64,000 nt of DNA, from the NCBI RefSeq assembly GCF_016827605.1, contig NZ_JAEPJQ010000001.1, forward strand, positions 434,001-498,000, read 5' to 3'. Both the position numbers and the translations under genes were made by a program. Within the stretch, counting starts at the first letter, position 1, and each line of letters starts with the position of its first letter. This DNA comes from Hyunsoonleella ulvae. Lineage in GTDB: Bacteria; Bacteroidota; Bacteroidia; Flavobacteriales; Flavobacteriaceae. The notes beneath the pieces were generated by a model. The model worked only from the letters and a program-made list of their open reading frames with translations. It was not told where the DNA came from and made no database searches. This document shows, piece by piece, positions 15,135 through 24,305 of this stretch.

Positions 15135-18100
15135 TTAATTCAACTTAAACCTAACATCTTGAGCCTCTAATTCATTCAACAATTCTTGGGACACCTTTAC
15201 TTTTTGTCTACGGCTTGGCATGGTCAACTTCATTTTTTCTTTAGTATCATAGACCAAGAAATTTAATGCTTGATTTCCAGGATGCATATGCAACAACTCC
15301 TTTAAAGCTATAATCTTTTGCTCTGTTAAGTCTTTAATATCAACTTGTATGGATAGTTTTTTTGCATATTGTTCCATCACATCATGTAGTAATTGAAAAC
15401 TGTTAAATTGCAATCTAGGGTCGCTCTTTTTACCCGTATCTTTATTTACCCAACCTTCACGAACAAAGGCCTTCACGAACACAAAATTATTCTGCAGTAA
15501 GAAATGCCGTTGTTTTAAATATTCTTCCCCAAAAATCCTGAACTCGTAACTATCGGTATAATCTTCTACGGTAAAAAGTGCCCAACCTTTACCTTGTTTA
15601 CTTACTCGATGTTGCACATCAGTAACTACTCCACCAAACACCAGTTCCCTATTTACATAAGGTTCTAAATTATTAAACATGCCCACTGTGGCGTTACAAA
15701 AGGTGTTCATCTCGGTTTTAAAATCATCTAACGGATGCCCAGAAATATAAACTCCAACCACTTCGCGTTCTTTACTCAAGGTTTTCATAGTACCCCATTC
15801 TTCACAGGGTGGTACTTCTGGTTCTGGAATTTGCACATCACTACTCTCCCCAAATAAACTTACCTGTGCTGAGTTTTCATTCTCCTTATACTTTTGCGCA
15901 TACTTAATGGCTTTTTCTAAAAAGGTAATCCCATCGCCATCATCATGAAAATATTGTGCCCTATGGGTATTATCCAAACTATCAAAACCTCCTGCCAGAG
16001 CTAAATTCTCAAAGGCCTTTTTATTTGCTGCACGTAAATCTATGCGCTTTGCCAAATCAAAAATAGATTTGTAATGCCCATCTTTTTTACGATTTTCTAC
16101 AATCGTCATTACCGCACCGTGACCAACGCCTTTTATGGCACCCATACCAAAACGTACGGCACCATCTTTATTTACAGAGAATTTATAATATGATTCGTTT
16201 ACGTCTGGCCCCAAAACATCCAATTTCATACGCTTACATTCTTCCATAAAAAAGGTAACTGATTTAATATCATTCATATTATTGGAGAGTACTGCTGCCA
16301 TGTATTCTGCTGGATAATGCGCTTTTAAATAAGCTGTTTGGTATGCAATCCATGCATAACATGTAGAGTGCGATTTATTAAAGGCATAACTTGCAAAGGC
16401 TTCCCAGTCTTTCCAGACCTTCTCTAAAACTTTAGCATCATGCCCATTGGCACTGGCTTGCTCAATAAACTTGGGCTTCATTTTATCTAGTACTGCAATC
16501 TGCTTTTTACCCATTGCCTTACGGAGTACATCGGCTTCACCTTTGGTAAAATCCGCTAGTTTTTGGGAGAGTAGCATTACCTGCTCTTGATATACCGTAA
16601 TACCATAGGTTTCCTTAAGGTACTCCTCCATGGCTGGCAAATCGTATTCAATTTCCTCATCGCCATGTTTTCTGCGAACAAAACTCGGAATATATTCCAT
16701 AGGTCCCGGACGATACAAGGCATTCATCGCAATTAAATCCTCAAACACCGTTGGTTTTAAATCTCTTAAGTGTTTTTGCATCCCAGGAGATTCGTATTGG
16801 AACACCCCTACCGTTTCTCCTCTCTGGAATAATGCATAGGTTTCTTCATCATCCAGTGGAAAATTTTCAGGGTCTAACTGAATACCATGTTTGGCTTTAA
16901 CGATTTTAACCGTATCCTTGATTAAGGTTAGTGTCTTTAAACCCAAAAAATCCATCTTTAATAACCCTGCATCTTCTACTACAGAGTTATCAAATTGGGT
17001 AACGTACAAATCAGAATCTTTAGCCACTGAAACAGGGACGAATTTGGTAATATCATCAGGTGTAATAATAACACCACAGGCATGTATTCCTGTGTTTCTT
17101 ACCGAACCCTCAAGTGTTCTAGCTGTGTTTACAGTTTCGGCTTCTAAATCACTACCTTCTGAGATGTTTAAAAGCTGGTTTACTTTTTCTAAATCTTCTG
17201 CTCTAAACTTCTTGCCCAATTCCTTTTCATCTAAACCAAAAATCTTATTTAATTTAGACATATTGGGGATTAACTTTGCTATTCTGTCTGCATCAAACAA
17301 CGGCAAATCCAATACACGTGCTGTATCACGAATAGAAGATTTTGCTGCCATGGTACCGTAGGTAATAATTTGTGCCACTTGGTTGGCTCCATATTTTTCA
17401 ATTACATAATCCATGACGCGACTTCGCCCTTCGTCATCAAAATCAATATCAATATCTGGCATACTGATACGATCTGGATTTAAGAAACGCTCAAAAAGCA
17501 AGTCGTACTTTAGTGGGTCTATATTGGTAATCCATAAACAATAGGCGGCTACCGAGCCTGCGGCAGAACCACGACCAGGACCTACCGACACATCCATATT
17601 TCTTGCTTCGCGTATAAAATCCTCTACAATTAAAAAATATCCTGGATATCCTGTGTTTTCAATAACACTTAGCTCAAAATCTAGTCGCTCTGTTACCTCT
17701 TCTGATAGTGGCTCACCATATCGTTTTTTTGCACCTTCATATACCAAATGTTTCAGATATGCATTTTCCCCACGCTTACCTCCATCAACTAAATCTTCTT
17801 CATGCTTAAATTCATCTGGAATATCAAAAGCAGGCAATAAAACATCTCGTGCAAGTTGAAATGCTTCAATCTTATCTACAACTTCCTGTACATTTAAAAT
17901 CGCTTCTGGAATATCACGAAATAACGCCTTCATTTCTTCAGAAGACTTAAAATAATATTCTTGGTTTGGCAAACCGTAGCGATAACCACGACCACGACCA
18001 ATAGGTGTGGCTTGCTTTTCCCCATCTTTTACACATAATAAAATATCATGTGCATTGGCATCTTCTTGATTTTGATAATACGTATTATTTGATGCTATTA

Positions 18101-19520
18101 TCTTTACATTATGTTTTTTGGCTAGTTTAATTAAGGTAGGGTTTACACGATTTTCGTCTTCTTGGTTATGACGCATTAACTCTACATACAAATCATCTCC
18201 AAACTCATTTTTCCACCAAACCAAAGCCTCTTCCGCTTGGTTTTCTCCAATATTTAACACTTTGCTTGGTACCTCGCCATATAGGTTTCCCGTAAGCACT
18301 ATGATATCTTCTTTGTACTGCTGAATGAGTTTTTTGTCAATCCTTGGCAAATAATAAAATCCATCCACAAAAGCATGTGATGACAGCTTGGCTAGATTGT
18401 GATAACCGTTTTTGTTTTTAGCCAAAAGCACTATTTGATACCCATTATCTTTTCTGGTTTTGTCGGTATGGTCTTCGCAAACAAAAAACTCACAACCTAC
18501 AATGGGTTTAATCAATTTTGCATCAGTAGACTCTCCTTTTTCCTCTGCTGCTTCAATTTTTGCTTTTATACCACTATTGGCTTTATTTACGGCATTTACA
18601 AAGTGAAATGCCCCCATCATATTAGCATGATCTGTTAAGGCTACTGCTGGCATGTTGTGCTCTGCTGCAGCACTAACCAAATCAGACACGCTCATGGTAG
18701 ATTGTAACACCGAAAACTGGGAATGGTTGTGCAAATGCACAAAATCTACATCCGCTAAATCCGATATACTTTGCTGAATGTCTTCTCTAGAAATACTAGA
18801 TTCCGACTTCTCAATACGCTCACGGATTTTAGCACTTTCCCGCTTTAGGTTGATGTGCTTCAATCCAATGGTTTTAACAGTATCTGGATTTGCTGTTTTA
18901 AAACTCTCAAAATAATCTGGCTCAACATCAAGCTGTTCCTTGGTGTATTCGCCCAAACGCACCAACTCTAAAAAACAACGTGTGGTTGCCTCAACATCGG
19001 CAGTAGCGTTATGTGCTTCAGCAAATGGGGCGTTAAATAAAAACTCATGAAGCTCTGTTAGGGTTGGTAATTTAAATTTACCTCCCCTACCTCCAGGGAT
19101 TTTACATAGTTGCGCTGTATGTTCTGTACAGGTATCTAAAACGGGTAACTCTTGTAATGGGTTTGCAATAGCGCCACGCACAAACTCAGCCCCCATAATA
19201 TTTAAATCGAACTTTACATTCTGCCCAACTACAAATTTGGTTTTTCCTAAAACGGTATTAAATTTTTCTAAAACCTCGGCTAAAGGCACACCTTGTTCTT
19301 CTGCTAATTCTGTAGAAATCCCATGTATTTTTTCTGCATCATATGGGATATTAAACCCGTCTGGTTGCACTAAATAATCTTGCTGGTCGATACAGTTCCC
19401 CATAGCATCATGCAATTGCCATGCAATTTGTATACACCTAGGCCAATTATCTACATCTGTAATTGGTGCATCCCATCGCTTTGGTAATCCTGTGGTTTCT
19501 GTATCGAAGATTAAATACAT
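15135..19520 (-). CDS. dnaE: DNA polymerase III alpha subunit with N-terminal 3'-5' exonuclease
   Basis: 1461 residues, about 300 longer than a standard DnaE. Residues 1-190 are a DEDDh exonuclease: D6 and E8 in FDTETTGLP, D105 in GQNVKFDLN, H170 and D175 in EAHNATADVEAT. A linker follows, then the PHP domain from about 258 (FVHLHNHSQFSVL). The polymerase palm has PDIDIDFDDEGR at about 685-696, which carries the catalytic aspartates. The C-terminal part has helix-hairpin-helix and OB-fold regions (VFGGVVTDVQHRVSKQGKGW). This is the replicative polymerase with its proofreader fused on, an arrangement known in Bacteroidota. It stands alone. Confidence 0.95.
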   Translation of the reverse strand: MYLIFDTETTGLPKRWDAPITDVDNWPRCIQIAWQLHDAMGNCIDQQDYLVQPDGFNIPYDAEKIHGISTELAEEQGVPLAEVLEKFNTVLGKTKFVVGQNVKFDLNIMGAEFVRGAIANPLQELPVLDTCTEHTAQLCKIPGGRGGKFKLPTLTELHEFLFNAPFAEAHNATADVEATTRCFLELVRLGEYTKEQLDVEPDYFESFKTANPDTVKTIGLKHINLKRESAKIRERIEKSESSISREDIQQSISDLADVDFVHLHNHSQFSVLQSTMSVSDLVSAAAEHNMPAVALTDHANMMGAFHFVNAVNKANSGIKAKIEAAEEKGESTDAKLIKPIVGCEFFVCEDHTDKTRKDNGYQIVLLAKNKNGYHNLAKLSSHAFVDGFYYLPRIDKKLIQQYKEDIIVLTGNLYGEVPSKVLNIGENQAEEALVWWKNEFGDDLYVELMRHNQEDENRVNPTLIKLAKKHNVKIIASNNTYYQNQEDANAHDILLCVKDGEKQATPIGRGRGYRYGLPNQEYYFKSSEEMKALFRDIPEAILNVQEVVDKIEAFQLARDVLLPAFDIPDEFKHEEDLVDGGKRGENAYLKHLVYEGAKKRYGEPLSEEVTERLDFELSVIENTGYPGYFLIVEDFIREARNMDVSVGPGRGSAAGSVAAYCLWITNIDPLKYDLLFERFLNPDRISMPDIDIDFDDEGRSRVMDYVIEKYGANQVAQIITYGTMAAKSSIRDTARVLDLPLFDADRIAKLIPNMSKLNKIFGLDEKELGKKFRAEDLEKVNQLLNISEGSDLEAETVNTARTLEGSVRNTGIHACGVIITPDDITKFVPVSVAKDSDLYVTQFDNSVVEDAGLLKMDFLGLKTLTLIKDTVKIVKAKHGIQLDPENFPLDDEETYALFQRGETVGVFQYESPGMQKHLRDLKPTVFEDLIAMNALYRPGPMEYIPSFVRRKHGDEEIEYDLPAMEEYLKETYGITVYQEQVMLLSQKLADFTKGEADVLRKAMGKKQIAVLDKMKPKFIEQASANGHDAKVLEKVWKDWEAFASYAFNKSHSTCYAWIAYQTAYLKAHYPAEYMAAVLSNNMNDIKSVTFFMEECKRMKLDVLGPDVNESYYKFSVNKDGAVRFGMGAIKGVGHGAVMTIVENRKKDGHYKSIFDLAKRIDLRAANKKAFENLALAGGFDSLDNTHRAQYFHDDGDGITFLEKAIKYAQKYKENENSAQVSLFGESSDVQIPEPEVPPCEEWGTMKTLSKEREVVGVYISGHPLDDFKTEMNTFCNATVGMFNNLEPYVNRELVFGGVVTDVQHRVSKQGKGWALFTVEDYTDSYEFRIFGEEYLKQRHFLLQNNFVFVKAFVREGWVNKDTGKKSDPRLQFNSFQLLHDVMEQYAKKLSIQVDIKDLTEQKIIALKELLHMHPGNQALNFLVYDTKEKMKLTMPSRRQKVKVSQELLNELEAQDVRFKLN

Positions 19521-19633
19521 TTCTTGTGTTTATTTATTGGACCTGATAGTCGTTGATTCGTGAACAACGAGCATATAAAAATAGGTAGAATTTCTACTTT
19601 TTTAAAGTGAAGTTTTTAAGAGTTGTGAACAAA

Positions 19634-19667
19634 AAAGTGCCTCTACTTTTTATCGCAGAGACACTTT
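19634..19667 (-). terminator. Second terminator-like hairpin upstream of dnaE
   Basis: Stem AAAGTG-x-CTCT / AGAG-x-CACTTT with one mismatch. On the minus strand it ends CACTTTTTTG. It lies about 85 bases past the perfect terminator at 19753-19788, so either termination is double or a short transcript ends here. Confidence 0.6.
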
Positions 19668-19752
19668 GCTAAATTCTCCCTAAGAATTAATTAATAGCAT
19701 GGTAAAATTACCACAAAAAATTTAATATCAAATACCTTGTACTGGGTACTTG

Positions 19753-19788
19753 TAAAAAAAACGTCTTTACAACGAATTGTAAAGACGT
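19753..19788 (-). terminator. Intrinsic terminator of the PA2169-family gene
   Basis: Perfect 12-bp stem ACGTCTTTACAA / TTGTAAAGACGT with loop CGAA (19761-19788). Read on the minus strand it is followed by seven or more T, 23 bases past the stop codon at 19812. Confidence 0.92.
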
Positions 19789-19811
19789 AATATATTGGGC
19801 AAATATTGTAA

Positions 19812-20261
19812 CTAGGACACTAAAGTCTCATGTACTTTCACAGAATTAATGGTAGCCTGTATAGCACTTTTCTGTTTAAATAGTAGCGCATCAATATTTG
19901 CTGGTAAATCTCTTTCCCTTAGAATGTCATAGTAAGCATCTAGACTTTTTTCTTCGCCTCTTATCACTTCCTCTAAAATTGCTTCTTCATCGTTACTTGA
20001 GAACAAACTTTTAAGTGTCATCCAATTCCTGTGTACCGTCCCTTTAAAACTTCCCGAGTCTATCGGCTCTTCGCCATATCTTAAGATTTCAATCTTTAGC
20101 TCTTTGGCAAATTCTGCACGCTCATTGGACATTCTCTCGAAGAATTGCTTTAAAGTATGACTGTCTACATTCTCAGAAGCATTTTTATAGCCTTTTTCGG
20201 CATCATAATTCTTAATTAATAATTCGTTTAAACTGTTTGAAATTTTTTCAGTGTACTTCAT
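19812..20261 (-). CDS. PA2169-family four-helix-bundle protein (DUF2383)
   Basis: 149 residues, almost entirely helical. MKYTEKISNSLNELLIKNYD then EKGYKNASENVDSHTLKQFF form the first helix pair, with FERMSNERAEFAKELKIEIL and EEVIRGEEKSLDAYYDILRE as later helices. The acidic/His pattern resembles ferritin-like bundles, and this family is annotated as PA2169/DUF2383. The role is unknown, possibly stress related. No signal peptide. Single gene with its own strong terminator. A divergent relative is encoded at 22882-23331. Confidence 0.85.
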   Translation of the reverse strand: MKYTEKISNSLNELLIKNYDAEKGYKNASENVDSHTLKQFFERMSNERAEFAKELKIEILRYGEEPIDSGSFKGTVHRNWMTLKSLFSSNDEEAILEEVIRGEEKSLDAYYDILRERDLPANIDALLFKQKSAIQATINSVKVHETLVS

Positions 20262-20486
20262 TGTATCGTTTTCATTTTAAATTTCAATATATTCTTTAAA
20301 GATGCGTATTGTTTCACATCTGCATCTACATTATATAAGAAATACAGGTACTTGTCAAGGGATTTAACAGCCTTTATGATAGTTTTAAGATGCTTTAACA
20401 TTTAAATAACGTATCATGAAACTGCTTCAAAACCAATAGTTAGAATAATTTACATAATTTAGTTTTCTAAAACTCAAAACTAGACT

Positions 20487-21545
20487 ATGAAATTAGCACT
20501 CTATCTCATTGCATTTATATTTTGCTTAAATAATTACGCTCAAACATCTCCACTTTATATAGGCACGTATACAAGAGAGAACAGCAAAGGCATTTATAGA
20601 TTGGACTTTAATACTGAAACTGGAGAACTTAGCAACCTAGAGCTTGCCATCCCTATTGACAACCCTTCCTTTTTAACCTATTCGCCAGACAGAACACATT
20701 TATATTCTACCAATGGTAGCGATAGTGGTTTTATTTCCTCATATAAAATACTAGATAATGGCAGCTTGCTATTATTAACCCGCGTGAGCAGTATGGGTAA
20801 AGGCCCGTGCCATATATCTATAAGCAAAGATGGTAAAACGGTTGCCGTATCTAACTATGTAGGTGGTAGTATTGCCCTATATCCCGTTAATGAAGACGGT
20901 AGTTTGGCCGAAGCCACACAAGTGTTTAACCAAAGTAGTGATGAAAGACAGTCCCACGCGCATTCGTCCCTATTTTTTAAAGATGAATTATTTGTAGCTG
21001 ATTTAGGTAGAAATGCCGTATTTCAATATGTATTGAAGGATAAAGAATATGAATTAAAATCTGATGGGCTTGTAAAAACAAAAGGTAATCCCGGTCCACG
21101 ACATTTTAAATATACTAAAGACGGACAATTTATTTATGTGATAAATGAATATGGCGCCACCATTACCTCTATAAAACGCACAAAAAACGGATTTAAACAA
21201 ATTGATGAAGACAATACGCTAGAACCTGGGTTTACAGATTTTAATAAATGTGCAGATATCCACATATCTGAAGACGAACGTTTTGTTTACGGCTCTAACC
21301 GTGGCGAGAATACTATTGCTGTTTTTGAACGTAATACCAAAAACGGAAAACTTAATAAAATACAGAGCATATCTGTTCATGGCGATTGGCCTCGTAATTT
21401 CACAATAGACCCGACAGGTAAATTTTTATTGGTAGCCAATATGAAGACAGAAAATATCGCTGTTTTTAGTATCGATAAACACACAGGAACCCTTACATAC
21501 TTACATGATTTTAAAGTACCAGAACCCGTGTGTTTATTATTTTAA
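20487..21545 (+). CDS. Exported lactonase-family beta-propeller
   Basis: 352 residues starting MKLALYLIAFIFCLNNYAQT, a signal peptide, so the protein is likely periplasmic. It then shows propeller blades with recurrent patterns: PLYIGTYTRENSKGIYRLDF, FLTYSPDRTHLYSTN, GPCHISISKDGKTVAVSNY, GPRHFKYTKDGQFIYVINE, GDWPRNFTIDPTGKFLLVAN. This is the 7-bladed 6-phosphogluconolactonase-like (Lactonase, PF10282) fold, with the conserved His/Glu-type positions in HAHSSLF and NEYGATI. Because it is exported, the substrate is more likely an external lactone than 6-phosphogluconolactone. Monocistronic; the next gene, rpsP, has its own promoter. Confidence 0.88.
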   Translation: MKLALYLIAFIFCLNNYAQTSPLYIGTYTRENSKGIYRLDFNTETGELSNLELAIPIDNPSFLTYSPDRTHLYSTNGSDSGFISSYKILDNGSLLLLTRVSSMGKGPCHISISKDGKTVAVSNYVGGSIALYPVNEDGSLAEATQVFNQSSDERQSHAHSSLFFKDELFVADLGRNAVFQYVLKDKEYELKSDGLVKTKGNPGPRHFKYTKDGQFIYVINEYGATITSIKRTKNGFKQIDEDNTLEPGFTDFNKCADIHISEDERFVYGSNRGENTIAVFERNTKNGKLNKIQSISVHGDWPRNFTIDPTGKFLLVANMKTENIAVFSIDKHTGTLTYLHDFKVPEPVCLLF

Positions 21546-21587
21546 AATTCGTTTGCAAATAAACTACTGGTTTTTAAAAAAATATGG

Positions 21588-21595
21588 TATATTTG
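21588..21595 (+). promoter_or_regulatory. -7 box of the rpsP promoter
   Basis: TATATTTG fits the Bacteroidota TAnnTTTG element. A T-rich TGGTTTTT tract at about 21568-21575 takes the place of the -33 TTTG. This puts the transcript start near 21602 and leaves a leader of about 90 bases before rpsP. Confidence 0.7.
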
Positions 21596-21616
21596 CGCCC
21601 TTAATTACAACGGAAA

Positions 21617-21674
21617 CCTTGAAGCAAAAACTTCAAGGAATTTTTTTCAATTAATAATCGAGGTCGGGAACCTC
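21617..21674 (+). promoter_or_regulatory. Terminator-like hairpin and second hairpin in the rpsP leader
   Basis: First hairpin: CCTTGAAG (21617-21624), loop CAAAAA, CTTCAAGG (21631-21638), then AA and seven T (21641-21647), an intrinsic-terminator layout inside the 5' leader. Second hairpin: GAGGT / ACCTC (21660-21674) with loop CGGGA, 15 bases before the start codon. Together they suggest transcription attenuation or autoregulation by ribosomal protein S16. No experimental support can be seen in sequence. Confidence 0.6.
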
Positions 21675-21689
21675 AAATAATTAATTATT

Positions 21690-22205
21690 ATGCCAGTAAA
21701 AATTAGATTACAAAGACACGGTAAAAAAGGGAAACCTTATTACTGGATCGTAGCAGCGGATTCTCGCGCTAAAAGAGATGGTAAATACCTTGAAAAATTA
21801 GGTGCTTACAATCCTAACACCAACCCAGCAACTGTAGATTTAAATGTTGATGGTGCTGTAAAATGGTTACAAAATGGTGCACAACCAACCGATACAGCAA
21901 GAACACTTTTATCTTACAAAGGTGCTTTGTTAAAAAATCATCTTGCAGGTGGTGTTAAAAAAGGTGCTTTAACTGAAGAGCAAGCCGAAGAGAAATTCAA
22001 TGCTTGGTTAGAGGAAAAAGCAGCTAAAATTCAAGCTAAAGCCGATGGATTATCTGAAGCTGAAGCTAAAGCTAAAGCTGAAGCACTTGCTGCTGAAAAA
22101 GCAGTTAATGATGCAAGAATAGCTGCAGCTGCTCCTGTTGTTGAAGAAGCAACAGAAGAAGATGCTCCTACTGCTGAAGCAGAAGCTTCAAACGAGGAAG
22201 AATAA
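21690..22205 (+). CDS. rpsP: 30S ribosomal protein S16 with long C-terminal extension
   Basis: 171 residues. The first 80 or so are S16 ([60 protein letters not shown]). The remainder is an Ala/Glu/Lys-rich helical tail ([17 protein letters not shown], ending [20 protein letters not shown]), about twice the usual S16 length but typical of Bacteroidota. It binds 16S rRNA in the small subunit. rimM follows after 149 bases, with a strong terminator between, so co-transcription would need readthrough. Confidence 0.97.
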   Translation: MPVKIRLQRHGKKGKPYYWIVAADSRAKRDGKYLEKLGAYNPNTNPATVDLNVDGAVKWLQNGAQPTDTARTLLSYKGALLKNHLAGGVKKGALTEEQAEEKFNAWLEEKAAKIQAKADGLSEAEAKAKAEALAAEKAVNDARIAAAAPVVEEATEEDAPTAEAEASNEEE

Positions 22206-22228
22206 AAAACAATTTTTTTATACTTTTA

Positions 22229-22256
22229 ATCCCGCCAATGGCGGGATTTTTTCTTT
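22229..22256 (+). terminator. Intrinsic terminator after rpsP
   Basis: ATCCCGCC, loop AAT, GGCGGGAT, then a T-rich run (TTTTTCTTTT). A second small dyad GAAACACTTAATGTGTTTC follows at about 22273-22291. Confidence 0.92.
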
Positions 22257-22354
22257 TATTAAATAAACTCTTGAAACACTTAATGTGTTTCAGTACACAA
22301 ACTCTAATAATAAAATCCTGAAACGAGTTCAGGATGACAAATCACTAATTTGTC

Positions 22355-22879
22355 ATGAAAAAAGAAGACTGTTTTTATCTAGGAAAAATTGTAAAAAAAT
22401 ACAGTTTTAAAGGGGAAGTATTAGCAAAACTAGATACCGATGAGCCCGACCTTTACGAAAACTTAGATGCTATTTTCTTGGAGCTAAGAAATAATCTGGT
22501 GCCTTTTTTTGTAGAACGCTCGCAGTTACACAAATCTACATTGCTCCGTTTAAAATTTGAGGACGTGGATACAGAAGCAGATGCAGAAGCCATTATTAAA
22601 AGCAGCCTATACTTACCACTTGATTTACTACCAAAACTAGAGGGTAATAAATTTTATTTTCATGAAGTAATTGGGTTTACCATTACCGATAAAAACTTTG
22701 GAGACGTTGGCATCCTAAAAACCATAAATGATACTACAGCCCAGGCTCTTTTTGAAATTGATAGAAATGGAACAGAAATACTTATCCCTATGAATGATGA
22801 ATTTATTTTAAAAGTAAACCGAGAGCATAAAACCATTTTAGTTGAAACTCCAGAAGGTTTAATAGATCTTTATTTGTAA
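22355..22879 (+). CDS. rimM: 16S rRNA processing protein RimM
   Basis: 174 residues. The opening DCFYLGKIVKKYSFKGEV is the RimM N-terminal barrel signature (G-x-I-x-x-x-x-G-x-x-G-x-v). The C-terminal PRC-barrel part has FYFHEVIGFTITDKNFGDVG and ILIPMNDEFILKVNREHKTI. It assists 30S maturation by binding S19 and 16S rRNA. The usual rpsP-rimM order is kept. The stop lies 2 bases from the convergent gene at 22882. Confidence 0.95.
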   Translation: MKKEDCFYLGKIVKKYSFKGEVLAKLDTDEPDLYENLDAIFLELRNNLVPFFVERSQLHKSTLLRLKFEDVDTEADAEAIIKSSLYLPLDLLPKLEGNKFYFHEVIGFTITDKNFGDVGILKTINDTTAQALFEIDRNGTEILIPMNDEFILKVNREHKTILVETPEGLIDLYL

Positions 22880-22881
22880 AC

Positions 22882-23331
22882 CTAAGCTTCTATAACTGCT
22901 TTCGTTTCTATGATACTTATATTATTTTGAAAATTGTCGCGCTGCCCTATTAACAGTTTACAAACCGACACTGGTATATGCAGTTCTTGTAGAAAATTAT
23001 TATAATTATCAATACTCATCTGCTCAACATTACATATATGTCGCAATATTTTATCTACTTCGTTATCCATCACTAATCTATTGATGACATCTAAAAACTG
23101 ATTATTTACGCTGCTTAATCTATCTTGAATTGATGGCACACCTCCCATATCTAAAATTTGTGCTTTTAAAGCATTACTAAATTCTCTGCGTTGAAAACTA
23201 TACCGTTTTAACAAAGCTTCCAACTCAGCACCTAAAGCAATATGGGAAGACATTTCATAAATGGTTTTCATCTCATGGTTTAACTGCAACAAACTGTTTA
23301 GTTTTTCTAAATTTCTCTTAAGAGACCTCAT
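22882..23331 (-). CDS. Divergent PA2169-like helical bundle protein
   Basis: 149 residues from ATG 23329-23331 (MRSLKRNLEKLNSLLQLNHE); an upstream in-frame ATG at 23385 would add an unlikely Tyr/Lys-rich leader. It has the same length and helical layout as the 19812-20261 protein: FSNALKAQILDMGGVPSIQD corresponds to FAKELKIEILRYGEEPIDSG, and VEQMSIDNYNNFLQELHIPV to GEEKSLDAYYDILRERDLPA. Overall identity is low, so it is a diverged paralogue of unknown role. It converges on rimM with only 2 bases between stops. A 14-bp palindrome ATACATATATGTAT (23364-23377) lies upstream and may be a regulator site. Confidence 0.7.
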   Translation of the reverse strand: MRSLKRNLEKLNSLLQLNHEMKTIYEMSSHIALGAELEALLKRYSFQRREFSNALKAQILDMGGVPSIQDRLSSVNNQFLDVINRLVMDNEVDKILRHICNVEQMSIDNYNNFLQELHIPVSVCKLLIGQRDNFQNNISIIETKAVIEA

Positions 23332-23479
23332 GTTCTTTTTCTTTAAAATAGTTACGTAATTACATACATATATGTATATACGCATACTATCATGAAAACG
23401 TATGTCTTAAAAATCATTTTTAACATTTTTTATGACAATTTCAAGTTATTTTTACCAGATCAGTCTCTAAATTATTTTA

Positions 23480-24196
23480 ATGAAGACATCAACTTTCACA
23501 TTTAAACAATTTGCTGTCCAGCAAGACAGATGCGCCATGAAAATTGGTACAGATGGGGTTTTATTGGGCGCATGGGCCTCGGTGGAGCATAATCCTTATA
23601 ATATTTTAGACATTGGTGCTGGCACAGGAATTTTAAGCCTCATGATGGCGCAACGCACTAATGCAGCACAAATAGAAGCTATAGAAATTGATGATGATGC
23701 TTTTGAACAGTGCGCTGAAAACTTTGAAAATTCCCCATGGAATGACAGACTCTTTTGTTTTCACGCTTCCTTACTAGAATATATCGAAGCTGTAGATGAA
23801 AAATTTGACCTTATCATTTGCAATCCTCCTTTTTATTCTGAAGATTATAAAACACAAGAAACATCTAGAAATTTAGCACGTTTTAGTGACGCTATGCCAC
23901 TTGAACATATCATTTTTGCAGTTATTAACTTTCTATCAGATCAAGGGAAATTTTCTATTATTATACCTTATAAAGAAGAACAAAAATACATAGAAGAAGC
24001 TAGCCTTATTAATCTTTTTCCAAATCGTATCCTACATGTTAAAGGCAATCCTACTTCTAACGTAAAACGAAGTCTTATTGAGTTTTCTTATCACGAAAGT
24101 GATATAAAAATAAGTAAACTGATTATTGAAACAGATAGACATCAATATACCGATGCGTATATCAACCTTACTAAAGACTTTTACTTAAAAATGTAG
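23480..24196 (+). CDS. trmN6: tRNA1(Val) adenine-37 N6-methyltransferase (YfiC type)
   Basis: 238 residues. The SAM-binding motif ILDIGAGTGILSLMMAQR, the acidic EAIEIDDDAFEQCAENF and the catalytic NPPFY tetrad region (LIICNPPFYSED) identify an N6-adenine methyltransferase of the YfiC/TrmN6 group; FKQFAVQQDRCAMKIGTDG near the start is also typical. It methylates A37 of tRNA-Val. The size matches the family. Single gene, divergent from the 22882 gene. Confidence 0.9.
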   Translation: MKTSTFTFKQFAVQQDRCAMKIGTDGVLLGAWASVEHNPYNILDIGAGTGILSLMMAQRTNAAQIEAIEIDDDAFEQCAENFENSPWNDRLFCFHASLLEYIEAVDEKFDLIICNPPFYSEDYKTQETSRNLARFSDAMPLEHIIFAVINFLSDQGKFSIIIPYKEEQKYIEEASLINLFPNRILHVKGNPTSNVKRSLIEFSYHESDIKISKLIIETDRHQYTDAYINLTKDFYLKM

Positions 24197-24305
24197 AGGT
24201 TTTATACAACTACCAACTTTACTCATTACAAATTCTTCAAAAACCCCTGTTTTTAATTTAAAATTTTCAATAAATTTGGCTTAAATATGAATAAAATCAA
24301 AATTC

